From contig NZ_CP090063.1 of assembly GCF_021391495.1 (NCBI RefSeq), positions 3,906,001-3,970,000 of the forward strand: 64,000 bases of DNA. Direction: 5' to 3'. Shown in pieces: positions 32,877-40,573 of the stretch. The DNA is from Amycolatopsis acidiphila. GTDB taxonomy: Bacteria > Actinomycetota > Actinomycetes > Mycobacteriales > Pseudonocardiaceae. The first letter of the stretch is position 1. Each line of letters starts with the position of its first letter. Position numbers and translations under genes: made by a program. Under the pieces are notes generated by a model. It worked only from the letters and a program-made list of their open reading frames with translations, searched no databases and was not told where the DNA came from.

Positions 32877-35257
32877 GACACCCTCGATTCCCGGACTGCC
32901 GCCTCCCGCGCGTGGCCGGCGACGGTGACGGGCCGCACGGCCTTGGCCGCCGCGTCGACCTCGAGTGCGTCCGCGCCCAGCCAGTGCTGGAACTGGTTCT
33001 CGCCCACCCCGATCGCGGCGGGGATGCCGAGCTCCAGTGCGCGGATCGCCATGTGCGAGTTCGCTCCCCCGTACGCCGTCACCAGTCCCGCGATCCCCTT
33101 GGTGAACAGCCAGTCGTAGCCGGGGTCGGCCGCTCTGATCAGGGCGATCGCGCCGGTGGGGTCGTCGCCCGCGGCGATGTCGGCGACGCGCGCCGCGACC
33201 CGGGACTGAGTCACGAAGTTCGTCTCGCCGTGCATGGCGACGAACGAGGTGAGCTGTCCGGGCCCGCTCAGCACGGCGGGTGCGCACAGCGACTCGGTCA
33301 GGGCGTAGCGCTCGCGGCCGCGTTCGACCAGCTCGGCGATCCGGCGCCGCTCCGCCCAGCAGTCGCCGGTGAGGCTCGCGAGATCCCCGATCGCCGTGTG
33401 CGACATGTCGTCCACGGTGAACCCCAGCCGCTCGCCGCCGCGGCGCACCTCGAACAGGATCTCGCTGACGAGGCGGGAGAACTGGAGCTTGCCGTACTCC
33501 CGCGCGGCGATGCTGTCGGCGACGAACAGGAACAGCTGCCCGGGACTTCCGGGCAGCCCGTGCGAGGCGAGCAGCTTGCGCACCGCGCGCACCTGCGCCG
33601 GCCGTGGCCGGAACACCGGTGCGGGCGAGGGCGGGGACGCGGGCCGCGTCCAGTCGAAGTACCGGTCCGGGTCCTCGTCGTACCGGCTGGAGAGGATGTC
33701 GTAGGTGCCGGGCCGCAGGTGACCGTACCGCCGCAGGAAGCTCGCCCGGTCCAGTGTCGCGAAGTCGCGCTGCAGTGCGGTGCCCACGGTGTTGGCGCTG
33801 CCGAGCAGCGTGTCGGCGTCCGCCGGGGTCAGGACGTCCAGTTCGACGAGACCGCGCACGAGCGCGGTTGCGGCGAACGCGGCCCGGGCGGCACCGGCGA
33901 AGGGCAACGTGCCGTGCCGGCGGCACTGGTCGAGCAGCGCGCTGAGACGCCGGGGCGAGAACGCGGCCGGCCGCACGATGGTGCGCGCGGCGAGCCGGTC
34001 GATCGCCTCGACGTCCCGGCGGAACGGGCCGTCGTCGCGCAGCATGCCACTGGTGACCTCTCGGAGACCGCGGACGAGGACTTCCGCCTCCCGTTCGTCG
34101 AGCACGCCTTCTTCACACAGCCGTTCCGCCCTTTGTGGAATGGTGAAGTCGTAAGAGGACAGTGCGATCGCGAACTCGATCTTGTCGTGCAGGTGCGGAT
34201 TCTCGCGTAGCGTCCGGACGTAGTGGGTGACCAGTTTCCGCGCCGTCGCCTCGTCCACCGAGGCCGGCACGAAGGACGTGAAACTCGCCCTCGCGTCGAT
34301 GTAGGCCAGGCCGTGCAGCTCGACGAGCAACGGTGTCGAACCCAGGTCCCGGTATCCGTAGCGCGCCCGCGAGTGCGCCCACACGTCGTCGGTGATGAGC
34401 TCCCGGTAGAGCGACAGCGCGAGCGGCCGGGGCCGCAGGCCGATCATCTCCGCCGGGTTCCAGTCCGGCATGACGCCGAGCACCGTTTCCGCACCGAGCG
34501 CGGGCGGGCTCTCGGTGAGCAGGGCGCGGACACGCCGGGCGCACTCGTCGACGGCCGCCCGGTGTCGTTGCGGCGGGATCGCCGGGCTGTCGGCGCCCGC
34601 GAGCGGCCTGATCTGGAACAGGACGAGGCCGCCGTCCGGGTCGACCCCGAACTCGAACTCGAAGGGGCGGCCACCGACGAGCCGCGCCAGCTCGTCGGTC
34701 AGCGCGGGGATGCCCGCGACCGCGGCCGAGGGCGGTACGACCTGGGCGCCGGGCAGGAAGTACCAGGTCTGCACGCAGGAGCGCCCGGAGGTGACCTCGC
34801 TGGTGTCGGTGCCGGGCGTCCAGTTGACGACCCGGTAAGGGCCGCCGCAGCTGGGTTCGCAGGACGAGACCACACCGCTCGCGAGCGCGTCGTGCAGCTG
34901 CGGCTGGACGAGTACCTGGTCTTCGGGATCACCGTCGAAGGACCGGATCACGGCGTCCACGGCGAGGCGGATCTCGTCGCGACCGTACACATCGGACACC
35001 GAGAGATAGCGGCCGGCGTTGGAGGACGTGGCCTGGTCCTCGTTCCGGCTGCTGCTGCGCACGATGAGCGCCCTGCGGGCCCATGGTCGCCCGCACACCC
35101 GCATGAGCACGGTCCGCGGATTTCGCTGCCATTCGGCGACGGTGAACGAATATTGCGGGAGAATGCTCGCGGTCCGCAACGACCCGGCGAGTCGCGCCAG
35201 CGTCTCGGCTTTCGTGCCGAACTCCAGAGGGAGCACGGCGGAAACAGAGCTGTGCAT
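32873..35257 (-). CDS. PEP-synthase-like kinase, proposed L-glutamine kinase
   Basis: 794-residue protein of the PEP synthase/pyruvate phosphate dikinase superfamily. The N-terminal ATP-grasp domain (about 1-222) has ALIVRSSSRNEDQATSSNAG and FEFGVDPDGGLVLFQIRPL. A middle domain of about 450 residues has no motif I recognise. The C-terminal swivelling domain holds the candidate phospho-His735 in GGANSHMAIRALELG. In Campylobacter jejuni the related Cj1418 uses this architecture to phosphorylate the amide nitrogen of L-glutamine, the first step of phosphoramidate synthesis. ATG 35257 follows GGGAG. First gene of the seven-gene operon. Function rests on architecture and the three partner genes; alone it could be another dikinase-like enzyme. 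Confidence 0.85.
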   Translation of the reverse strand: MHSSVSAVLPLEFGTKAETLARLAGSLRTASILPQYSFTVAEWQRNPRTVLMRVCGRPWARRALIVRSSSRNEDQATSSNAGRYLSVSDVYGRDEIRLAVDAVIRSFDGDPEDQVLVQPQLHDALASGVVSSCEPSCGGPYRVVNWTPGTDTSEVTSGRSCVQTWYFLPGAQVVPPSAAVAGIPALTDELARLVGGRPFEFEFGVDPDGGLVLFQIRPLAGADSPAIPPQRHRAAVDECARRVRALLTESPPALGAETVLGVMPDWNPAEMIGLRPRPLALSLYRELITDDVWAHSRARYGYRDLGSTPLLVELHGLAYIDARASFTSFVPASVDEATARKLVTHYVRTLRENPHLHDKIEFAIALSSYDFTIPQRAERLCEEGVLDEREAEVLVRGLREVTSGMLRDDGPFRRDVEAIDRLAARTIVRPAAFSPRRLSALLDQCRRHGTLPFAGAARAAFAATALVRGLVELDVLTPADADTLLGSANTVGTALQRDFATLDRASFLRRYGHLRPGTYDILSSRYDEDPDRYFDWTRPASPPSPAPVFRPRPAQVRAVRKLLASHGLPGSPGQLFLFVADSIAAREYGKLQFSRLVSEILFEVRRGGERLGFTVDDMSHTAIGDLASLTGDCWAERRRIAELVERGRERYALTESLCAPAVLSGPGQLTSFVAMHGETNFVTQSRVAARVADIAAGDDPTGAIALIRAADPGYDWLFTKGIAGLVTAYGGANSHMAIRALELGIPAAIGVGENQFQHWLGADALEVDAAAKAVRPVTVAGHAREAAVRESRVS

Positions 35258-35321
35258 CGGCACTCCCTCACCAGGTCGGGTCGGCACGGGATTCCGGCAG
35301 GAAACTGATTCCGGTCCGACG

Positions 35322-35327
35322 AAATTA
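35322..35327 (-). promoter_or_regulatory. Candidate -10 box of the phosphoramidate-type operon
   Basis: On the minus strand this reads TAATTT (TANNNT consensus), about 65 bases before the operon start codon and downstream of the terminator at 35376. The hexamer 17 bases upstream (ATCGAA) is a poor -35. It is the only -10-like sequence I found in the 172-base gap. Confidence 0.33.
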
Positions 35328-35375
35328 CCTTGGAAGGCGGCCGTTTCGATGGGGGCGATCTTTGCTCTGCACACA

Positions 35376-35415
35376 AAGGGGGGTCTGCCGCGGTATTCCG
35401 CGGCAGACCCCCCTT
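35376..35415 (-). terminator. Strong hairpin terminator after the MHS transporter
   Basis: Perfect 18-base stem (arms 35376-35393 and 35398-35415, core GGGGGGTCTGCCGCGG) with a TATT loop, 14 bases past the stop of the minus-strand transporter. On the minus strand the stem ends in CCCCCCTTTGTG, a short U-rich tail. It insulates the downstream seven-gene operon, which therefore needs its own promoter. Confidence 0.8.
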
Positions 35416-35429
35416 ATCCGATGCGAAAA

Positions 35430-36791
35430 CTACGGCACGGCGACGGCGGCCTCGGGCTCACTTCCCCTGGGCCGGCCGGGGATCGCGGTGGGGTGGGAGA
35501 TCGAGACGCGGGCGGTCTCCGGCATGAGCAGGATCGGCGCGATGGCGATGGCGGCGGCACCCATGAGGTAGAACGCCGGGATCGCGTTGTTGCCGGTGCT
35601 GTCGATGAGCGCGGTGATGACGAGCGGCGCCGTGCTGCCGAAGGCCGCGGTCGAGGTCGAGTACCCGATCGCGAAACCGCTGTAGCGGTGGCGTGTCGGG
35701 AACATCGCGGGCAGTGCCGAGCCGATCGTGCCGAGCATCAGCACCAGCAGCACGCCCAGCAGCAGCATGCCGGCGACGGCGGCCACGATGTTTCCCGTCT
35801 GCAGCAACGCGATCGCCGGATAGCTCAGCACCAGGAACCCTACCGCCGACGCGAGCAGCAGCGGCTTGCGGCCGATCCGGTCGGACAACGAGCCCACCGG
35901 CGCGATGACGAACAGCATCGCGACCATCACCCCGAGCGGGATCAGCACCGACGCCGTCGCGCCGAGGTCGAGCATTTCGCCGAGATAGGTGGGCATGTAG
36001 GCGATCAGCGTGTAGTCCGCGACGTTCAGCAGGATCACGAACCCGATCAGGTTCAGCAGCTGCGGCCACGCGGTCACGAGGACCTCCTTCAGCGGGATCC
36101 GCGCCGTCTCGCCGGCCCGCTCGGCCCGCCGGAACGCGGGCGTGTCCGCCAGCCGCTTGCGCAGGTAGAACCCGACCAGGCCGAGCGGGCCTGCCACCAG
36201 GAACGGGATCCGCCATCCCCAGTCGTTCAGCGCGGACTCGGTGAGGCCGACCTGGACGATGGTCGCGAGACCGGCACCGGCGACGTTCCCCGCCAGCGTG
36301 CCGAACTCGAGGAAGGAGCCGAAGAAGCCGCGCCGGCGGTCGGGGGCGTACTCGGCGATGAACGTCGCCGCGCCGCCGTACTCACCGCCCGTGGAGAAGC
36401 CCTGCACCAGCCGGGCCAGTAACAGCAGGATCGGCGCGGCGACGCCGATGGTGTGGTAGCTGGGAATCAGCCCGACGCAGAACGTCGCGGTCGACATCAG
36501 CACGATGGTGAACGCCAGCACCTTGCGCCGGCCGTAGCGGTCGCCGAGCGGGCCGAGGACGATGCCGCCGAAGGGGCGGAGCACGAACGGGATTGCGATG
36601 CCCGCGAAGACCAGGAGGATCCGCGCGGTCTTGTCGGCGTCGGGGAAGAAGTTGAGACCGATGCTCGTCGCGAGGTAGCCGTAGATGCCGTAGTCGAACC
36701 ACTCGACCGCGTTGCCCATCGCCGCGCCGGCGACGGCTCGGCGCATCGTTCGCTCGTCGACCCGCGCTTCGGTGTCCTGAGTGGGTTCCAT
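35430..36791 (-). CDS. MHS-family MFS symporter (ProP-like)
   Basis: 453-residue metabolite:H+ symporter. AGAAMGNAVEWFDYGIYGYL is the MHS signature in helix 1; GGIVLGPLGDRYGRRKVLAF is the A-loop; RLVQGFSTGGEYGGAATFIA follows. Relatives import osmolytes or dicarboxylates; substrate cannot be told from sequence. ATG 36791 is preceded by GGAG. Divergent from a HAD phosphatase, with an imperfect dyad between them, and closed by a strong terminator. Confidence 0.92.
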   Translation of the reverse strand: MEPTQDTEARVDERTMRRAVAGAAMGNAVEWFDYGIYGYLATSIGLNFFPDADKTARILLVFAGIAIPFVLRPFGGIVLGPLGDRYGRRKVLAFTIVLMSTATFCVGLIPSYHTIGVAAPILLLLARLVQGFSTGGEYGGAATFIAEYAPDRRRGFFGSFLEFGTLAGNVAGAGLATIVQVGLTESALNDWGWRIPFLVAGPLGLVGFYLRKRLADTPAFRRAERAGETARIPLKEVLVTAWPQLLNLIGFVILLNVADYTLIAYMPTYLGEMLDLGATASVLIPLGVMVAMLFVIAPVGSLSDRIGRKPLLLASAVGFLVLSYPAIALLQTGNIVAAVAGMLLLGVLLVLMLGTIGSALPAMFPTRHRYSGFAIGYSTSTAAFGSTAPLVITALIDSTGNNAIPAFYLMGAAAIAIAPILLMPETARVSISHPTAIPGRPRGSEPEAAVAVP

Positions 36792-36918
36792 GGTCACGCT
36801 CCGGGGAAGGGAGGGCGCCGGCCGGGGCTCGACCGTCGTTTTGACAGCTGAAATCACCTATTTGCCGTGTGAATCGTACCGAGAAGAGATGGTCGAACCC
36901 ACACGTTCCGGTGAACTC

Positions 36919-36939
36919 TGGAACACAGTTCTGTTTCCA
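36919..36939. promoter_or_regulatory. Imperfect palindrome between MHS transporter and HAD genes
   Basis: TGGAACACAGTTCTGTTTCCA: outer arms TGGAA/TTCCA and inner arms ACAG/CTGT around TT, with one extra base breaking perfect symmetry. Located 41 bases before the HAD start and 128 before the transporter start. IclR- and LacI-type regulators use sites of this style, but neither is encoded nearby. Confidence 0.4.
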
Positions 36940-36979
36940 CCTAGGCTGTGGATGGATGTTCCACACGACGGGAGGTTCG

Positions 36980-37678
36980 GTGACCTGCGAGGCCGCCATC
37001 TTCGACTGTGACGGGCTGCTCCTTGACACCGCGGTGGCGTGGGAACGGGCATTCCACGCCACCGCGGCAGAGCTGGGATTCGCGCTGACCGGCGCACACC
37101 TGGCGGCGCTCGCGGGCAGTTCGGTCGACACCGGGGCACGCCGGATCGCGGGCTGGGCCGGCGGCGCCGAGCAGGCCGGCCGGGCGCGCACCACGCTCCG
37201 GTCGGTGCTGTCGGCGAGCCTGCGCGCGGCCCCGCCGCCCGTGCTCCCCGGCGTCACCAACCTGCTGGGCGAGCTGCACACCCGGCTGCCGCTCGCGGTG
37301 GCCTCGAACGCACCCGCGGACATCCTCGCCGACGTCCTCACCGGGGCCGGGCTGCTCACCGCCTTCTCGGCCGTCCTCAGCGCCGAGGACGCCGGGCGGC
37401 CCAAACCCGCGCCCGACGTCTACCTCGCAGCCTGCCGGCGGCTGGGTGCCGAGCCCCGCCGCGCCGTCGCGCTCGAGGACTCGTTCGCGGGCGCGACCGC
37501 CGCGCAGGAGGCGGGCCTGTCGCTGGTCGTCGCCACGACGGACGACTGGCCGGGGCGTACACCGCTGCCCTGGCCCCGCGCCGGGCGACCGGTGCTCTAC
37601 GTGACCGGTCTGGCGCACGACGCGGTCCTCGGGCACATCCTCGGCGCCGAGGCAGGAGAACGCCGCCACATCGCATGA
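36980..37678 (+). CDS. HAD-superfamily sugar-phosphatase-like hydrolase
   Basis: 232-residue HAD subfamily IA hydrolase (beta-phosphoglucomutase/phosphatase group). The nucleophile Asp9 and Asp11 are in IFDCDGLLLDT; motif II is LAVASNAPAD; motifs III/IV are GRPKPAPDVYLAACRRL and VALEDSFAGATAA. It removes phosphate from a small metabolite in the cytoplasm. GTG 36980 is chosen because GGGAGG lies just upstream and it gives the family N-terminus; longer upstream ATG starts read through non-conserved sequence. Confidence 0.9.
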   Translation: MTCEAAIFDCDGLLLDTAVAWERAFHATAAELGFALTGAHLAALAGSSVDTGARRIAGWAGGAEQAGRARTTLRSVLSASLRAAPPPVLPGVTNLLGELHTRLPLAVASNAPADILADVLTGAGLLTAFSAVLSAEDAGRPKPAPDVYLAACRRLGAEPRRAVALEDSFAGATAAQEAGLSLVVATTDDWPGRTPLPWPRAGRPVLYVTGLAHDAVLGHILGAEAGERRHIA

Positions 37679-37746
37679 ACGTGCGTTGTCCCGGCGGCTG
37701 CGGGAGCGGCATCATCGATGCTTGACACCTGCAGGAGGTGGCGCGC

Positions 37747-38352
37747 ATGTCGTTCGTGTCCCGTGGTTTCACCGGCCGGCGCCGGTCCGGGCCGCCCGGC
37801 AGGCTGCCGCCCGGTCAGTACGACACCGGCGACGCCTTTCCCGTGCTGTCCGCGGGCCCCGTGCCGCGGCGGCACCTCGACGCGTGGGACTTCGCGGTCC
37901 GCGGCGAGATCGACGACCCGCTCACCTGGAGCTGGCCGCAGTTCCGGCGACTGCCGCACGTGGACATCACCGCCGACATCCACTGCGTCACCAGCTGGTC
38001 GAAGTTCGACACCCACTGGTCCGGCGTCAGCGTGGACACGCTCCTGAGCGACGTGGAGACGGCCGCCGAGTACGTGGTGGCGTTCTGCGACGGCGGCTAC
38101 ACGACGAACCTGCCGCTGGAGGACGTCCTCGACGGCAAGGCGTGGGTCGTCGACACCTACGACGGGCAGCCGCTGCCACCCGAGCACGGCGGCCCCGCGC
38201 GGCTGCTCGTGCCGCACCTGTACTTCTGGAAGTCCGCGAAGTGGGTGCGGGGGCTGAAGCTCACCCTGACCGACGAGCCCGGGTTCTGGGAGAACTTCGG
38301 CTACCACAACTACGGCGACCCATGGAAACAACAGCGCTACGCCGGCGACTGA
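37747..38352 (+). CDS. Sulfite-oxidase-like molybdopterin oxidoreductase
   Basis: 201-residue protein containing only the molybdopterin-binding domain of the sulfite oxidase family. Cys80 in DIHCVTSWSK is the molybdenum ligand; VPHLYFWKSAKWVRGLKLTL and FWENFGYHNYGDPW are family C-terminal blocks. No Tat signal is seen, so it is cytoplasmic, like the small actinobacterial members. ATG 37747 is eight bases after AGGAGG. It is followed by a DUF6510 gene; a ferredoxin/FAD reductase often seen in this neighbourhood is absent here. Confidence 0.9.
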   Translation: MSFVSRGFTGRRRSGPPGRLPPGQYDTGDAFPVLSAGPVPRRHLDAWDFAVRGEIDDPLTWSWPQFRRLPHVDITADIHCVTSWSKFDTHWSGVSVDTLLSDVETAAEYVVAFCDGGYTTNLPLEDVLDGKAWVVDTYDGQPLPPEHGGPARLLVPHLYFWKSAKWVRGLKLTLTDEPGFWENFGYHNYGDPWKQQRYAGD

Positions 38353-38419
38353 GCCGGCACCAGGCCCACGACCCACGCCGCATCCGCACCGGACGGGACG
38401 GCGGGATGGGAGAAACCCC

Positions 38420-38707
38420 GTGAACGCACCACCGGACCCCGGCCACCGCCACCTCGACGGCAACGCGCTCGCCGGGCCGCTGGCCGAGCTGTTCGCGCTC
38501 GACCTGGCCGCCGCGACGATCACCTGCGCGCACTGCGGCTCCAGCGGCCCGCTCGGCGCCCACCACCTCTACCCGGACGCGCCCGCGCTCGTGGTGCGCT
38601 GCCCGAGCTGCACGGAGGTCGTGCTGCGGTACGCCTCCGACAGCCGCGGGCTCCGGTTCGAGATGACCGGAACCCGCCTGCTGACCGTCGCCGCGCCCGC
38701 GGAGTAG
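38420..38707 (+). CDS. DUF6510 family zinc-ribbon-like protein
   Basis: 95-residue protein with two CxxC pairs (TCAHCG and RCPSCTEVVLRY) that look like a zinc ribbon, preceded by DGNALAGPLAELFALDLAAA, the family N-terminus. GTG 38420 follows a GGGAG site. It accompanies the molybdopterin oxidoreductase in actinobacteria, and may help assemble or regulate it; function is not established. Convergent with the sortase gene three bases beyond its stop. Confidence 0.83.
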   Translation: MNAPPDPGHRHLDGNALAGPLAELFALDLAAATITCAHCGSSGPLGAHHLYPDAPALVVRCPSCTEVVLRYASDSRGLRFEMTGTRLLTVAAPAE

Positions 38708-38710
38708 CCC

Positions 38711-39304
38711 TCAGCTCGCCAGCTTGGCGTAGACGATGACGTTGTCCAGGTAGTTGTGGTTCGCCGCGTCGTAGGCACCACCGCAGGTGATCAGCCGCAG
38801 CTCGGGGTCGGCCGTGTCGCCGTAGACCGCGTCGGTGGGGAACGAGCTCTTCGCCACCTGGTCGACCCTGGTGACCGTGAAGGTCAGCGGGCCGCCGTCC
38901 GCACGGCCGACCTGCACCTGCGCACCGGCCTTCAGCTCGTGTAGCCGCCAGAAGACGCCCTTCTGGTGGTTGCCGTCGATGTGCCCGAGGATCACCGCGG
39001 GACCGGCCTGGCCGGGCACTGGGCTGTACTTGTACCAGCCCGCCTGCAGCGGCTGGTCGACCGGCGGCACCTCGATCGTGCGGTCGGCGTTCAGGCCGAG
39101 CTGGACCAGGCTGGAGCGGGCGCCGATGCTCGGCAGGTCCACCCACGTGGGCGCCGACCGGGCCGGCGGCGCCACGGACGACGCCGGAGCGACGGGTGCC
39201 GCCGCCGGCGCCGGGTCCGCGCCGCACCCGCCCAGCAGCACGGCCGCGAGCAGGGCGAGCAGCAGCGCGGGCCAGCGGCAGCGCCGGAGGCTGTCGGGGC
39301 GCAC
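38711..39304 (-). CDS. Class F sortase, lipoprotein-type
   Basis: 197-residue class F sortase. The N-terminal hydrophobic segment ends in LLGGC (Cys27), a plausible lipobox, followed by a Pro/Ala-rich linker. Catalytic His108 is in VILGHIDG and Cys174 in RLITCGG. Sortases of this class are found in Actinobacteria; their substrates are mostly unknown. The gene directly upstream encodes a secreted protein ending in APQTGDG, a candidate partner. It starts four bases after that gene's stop. Confidence 0.9.
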   Translation of the reverse strand: MRPDSLRRCRWPALLLALLAAVLLGGCGADPAPAAAPVAPASSVAPPARSAPTWVDLPSIGARSSLVQLGLNADRTIEVPPVDQPLQAGWYKYSPVPGQAGPAVILGHIDGNHQKGVFWRLHELKAGAQVQVGRADGGPLTFTVTRVDQVAKSSFPTDAVYGDTADPELRLITCGGAYDAANHNYLDNVIVYAKLAS

Positions 39305-39308
39305 CGGG

Positions 39309-40097
39309 TCAGTCCTCGATCACGGTCGCGAGGCTGCCGTCACCGGTCTGCGGCGCGCCGGCCGGGATGACGCTCACCTGACCGCCGCCGGGCGCCGGGG
39401 TGGCGGGCGTGCTCGGCGGGGTCGTCGCGGCGGCGCAGGTCGCCGAGGCGAGCACGATGTCGCCGCTGCCGAGCCCGGCGGTGGCCTTGCCGCCCAGGAG
39501 CTCGATGTGCAGCGCGTTGACGGTCAGGCTGCCGTCGGCGTGGCGGACCTGCTCGTTGACGATCACCCGCACGACCCCGGGCACGCCGACCTCGCGGTTC
39601 GGCCCGGTGCTGACGGGCAGCTTGCCCAGCCGGCCGAGGTCGAGCCCGGCGAGCTCGGAGCTGCCCGTGACGCCGTCGGCGGTCGAGGTGCACTTCGCGG
39701 TGATCGCCTGCGCGGTGGGCGTGCGCCCGGCGATCGGGGCGAGGACCGGCAGCGCCGCGTCGACGATCGACGCGGTCGCGCGGACCTGGCCGCTGCTCTC
39801 GCTGTGGTTCGCGGAGCTGGTGATCGCCTTGGCGGTGACCAGGCCCTTCAGCGGGGCGTCGACGACGGAGGCACTGCCCGGTCCCGAGGTGGACGACGCG
39901 GCGAGCCTGCCGGTGTCCACGGTCAGGCCCTGGGCGCCGAGCACGCCGGGCAGCACCGAGACCGTCGCGGAGGCGCCGTAGGCCGAACCCGTGCCGGGCC
40001 CGGAGGTGGCCGCGGCAGCCGGGGCGATCGTGGCGGCGAGCAGCGCGCCCGCGGCGAGGCCGATCGCACCGGACGAGCGCAGCACTGTGACCCGCAT
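39309..40097 (-). CDS. Secreted choice-of-anchor-P-like protein with C-terminal APQTG motif
   Basis: 262-residue secreted protein: signal peptide GAIGLAAGALLAATIAPAAA cut near AAA-TS, then a low-complexity, strand-rich Ala/Ser/Thr/Gly domain resembling choice-of-anchor-P proteins (TVNALHIELLGGKATAGLGS). The tail is Pro-rich and ends VIPAGAPQTGDGSLATVIED. APQTGDG resembles a sortase signal, but no hydrophobic stretch or basic tail follows, as LPXTG substrates normally require. The class F sortase gene follows four bases later. Confidence 0.75.
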   Translation of the reverse strand: MRVTVLRSSGAIGLAAGALLAATIAPAAAATSGPGTGSAYGASATVSVLPGVLGAQGLTVDTGRLAASSTSGPGSASVVDAPLKGLVTAKAITSSANHSESSGQVRATASIVDAALPVLAPIAGRTPTAQAITAKCTSTADGVTGSSELAGLDLGRLGKLPVSTGPNREVGVPGVVRVIVNEQVRHADGSLTVNALHIELLGGKATAGLGSGDIVLASATCAAATTPPSTPATPAPGGGQVSVIPAGAPQTGDGSLATVIED

Positions 40098-40573
40098 GAA
40101 TCATCCCTTCGAAGCGTGGAAAAGGCAGCCCACGTACGCGAAACCGGTCCCCCGACTCGGTGACTGCACCAACGGATGCGAGCGAGCGCCAGCGAAGCTA
40201 CCAAGCCCTGCCGCCCCGCCCAAGCGACGGAATTTTCGCGTGTCGGCCCAGGACAGTTCTGAGTAGTGAGCGCTTCCCGACGGCTCACTCGTTCGCGTGA
40301 CAACCGGTCGGACGCGGCCCGCCGTGGTCGTGACGGACGGTGCCTTTTCGGGGACGCACCGGACATCGCGGCGCTCGGCCCACCTGGTGAGGTGATCGTT
40401 CGGCCGACGGCCGGAAAACACTCTGCGCGATGTGACGGCTACGGCAGCAGTAGCCGCGATACCCGGCGAAGCGGGCACGACTACGATGTTCGCGTCCGAC
40501 GGTCCCGTGTTGAGCAGCAGCCGGAACGACCGTCCCGTCCCGCTCGCTTCCCGGATTGGCGTTGCGCCCGCAC
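40098..40573. other. Long intergenic region with no gene recognised
   Basis: 476 bases between the divergent secreted-protein and YbdK genes. Short ORFs here lack ribosome sites and family features. On the minus strand the last 200 bases before the secreted-protein start contain GTCGGGGGACCGG and a few short dyads, which could be a structured leader; no riboswitch class is matched convincingly. Confidence 0.5.

Noticed and set aside
28061..35257. Reading the operon as sulfate activation and sulfation
   Set aside because: ATP sulfurylase subunits are absent, while a glutaminase and a PEP-synthase-like kinase have no place in sulfation; kept only as an alternative for the sulfotransferase gene.
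40098..40300. Possible c-di-AMP-type riboswitch upstream of the secreted protein
   Set aside because: Only a GTCGGGGGACCGG stretch is reminiscent; the other conserved blocks of that class are absent.
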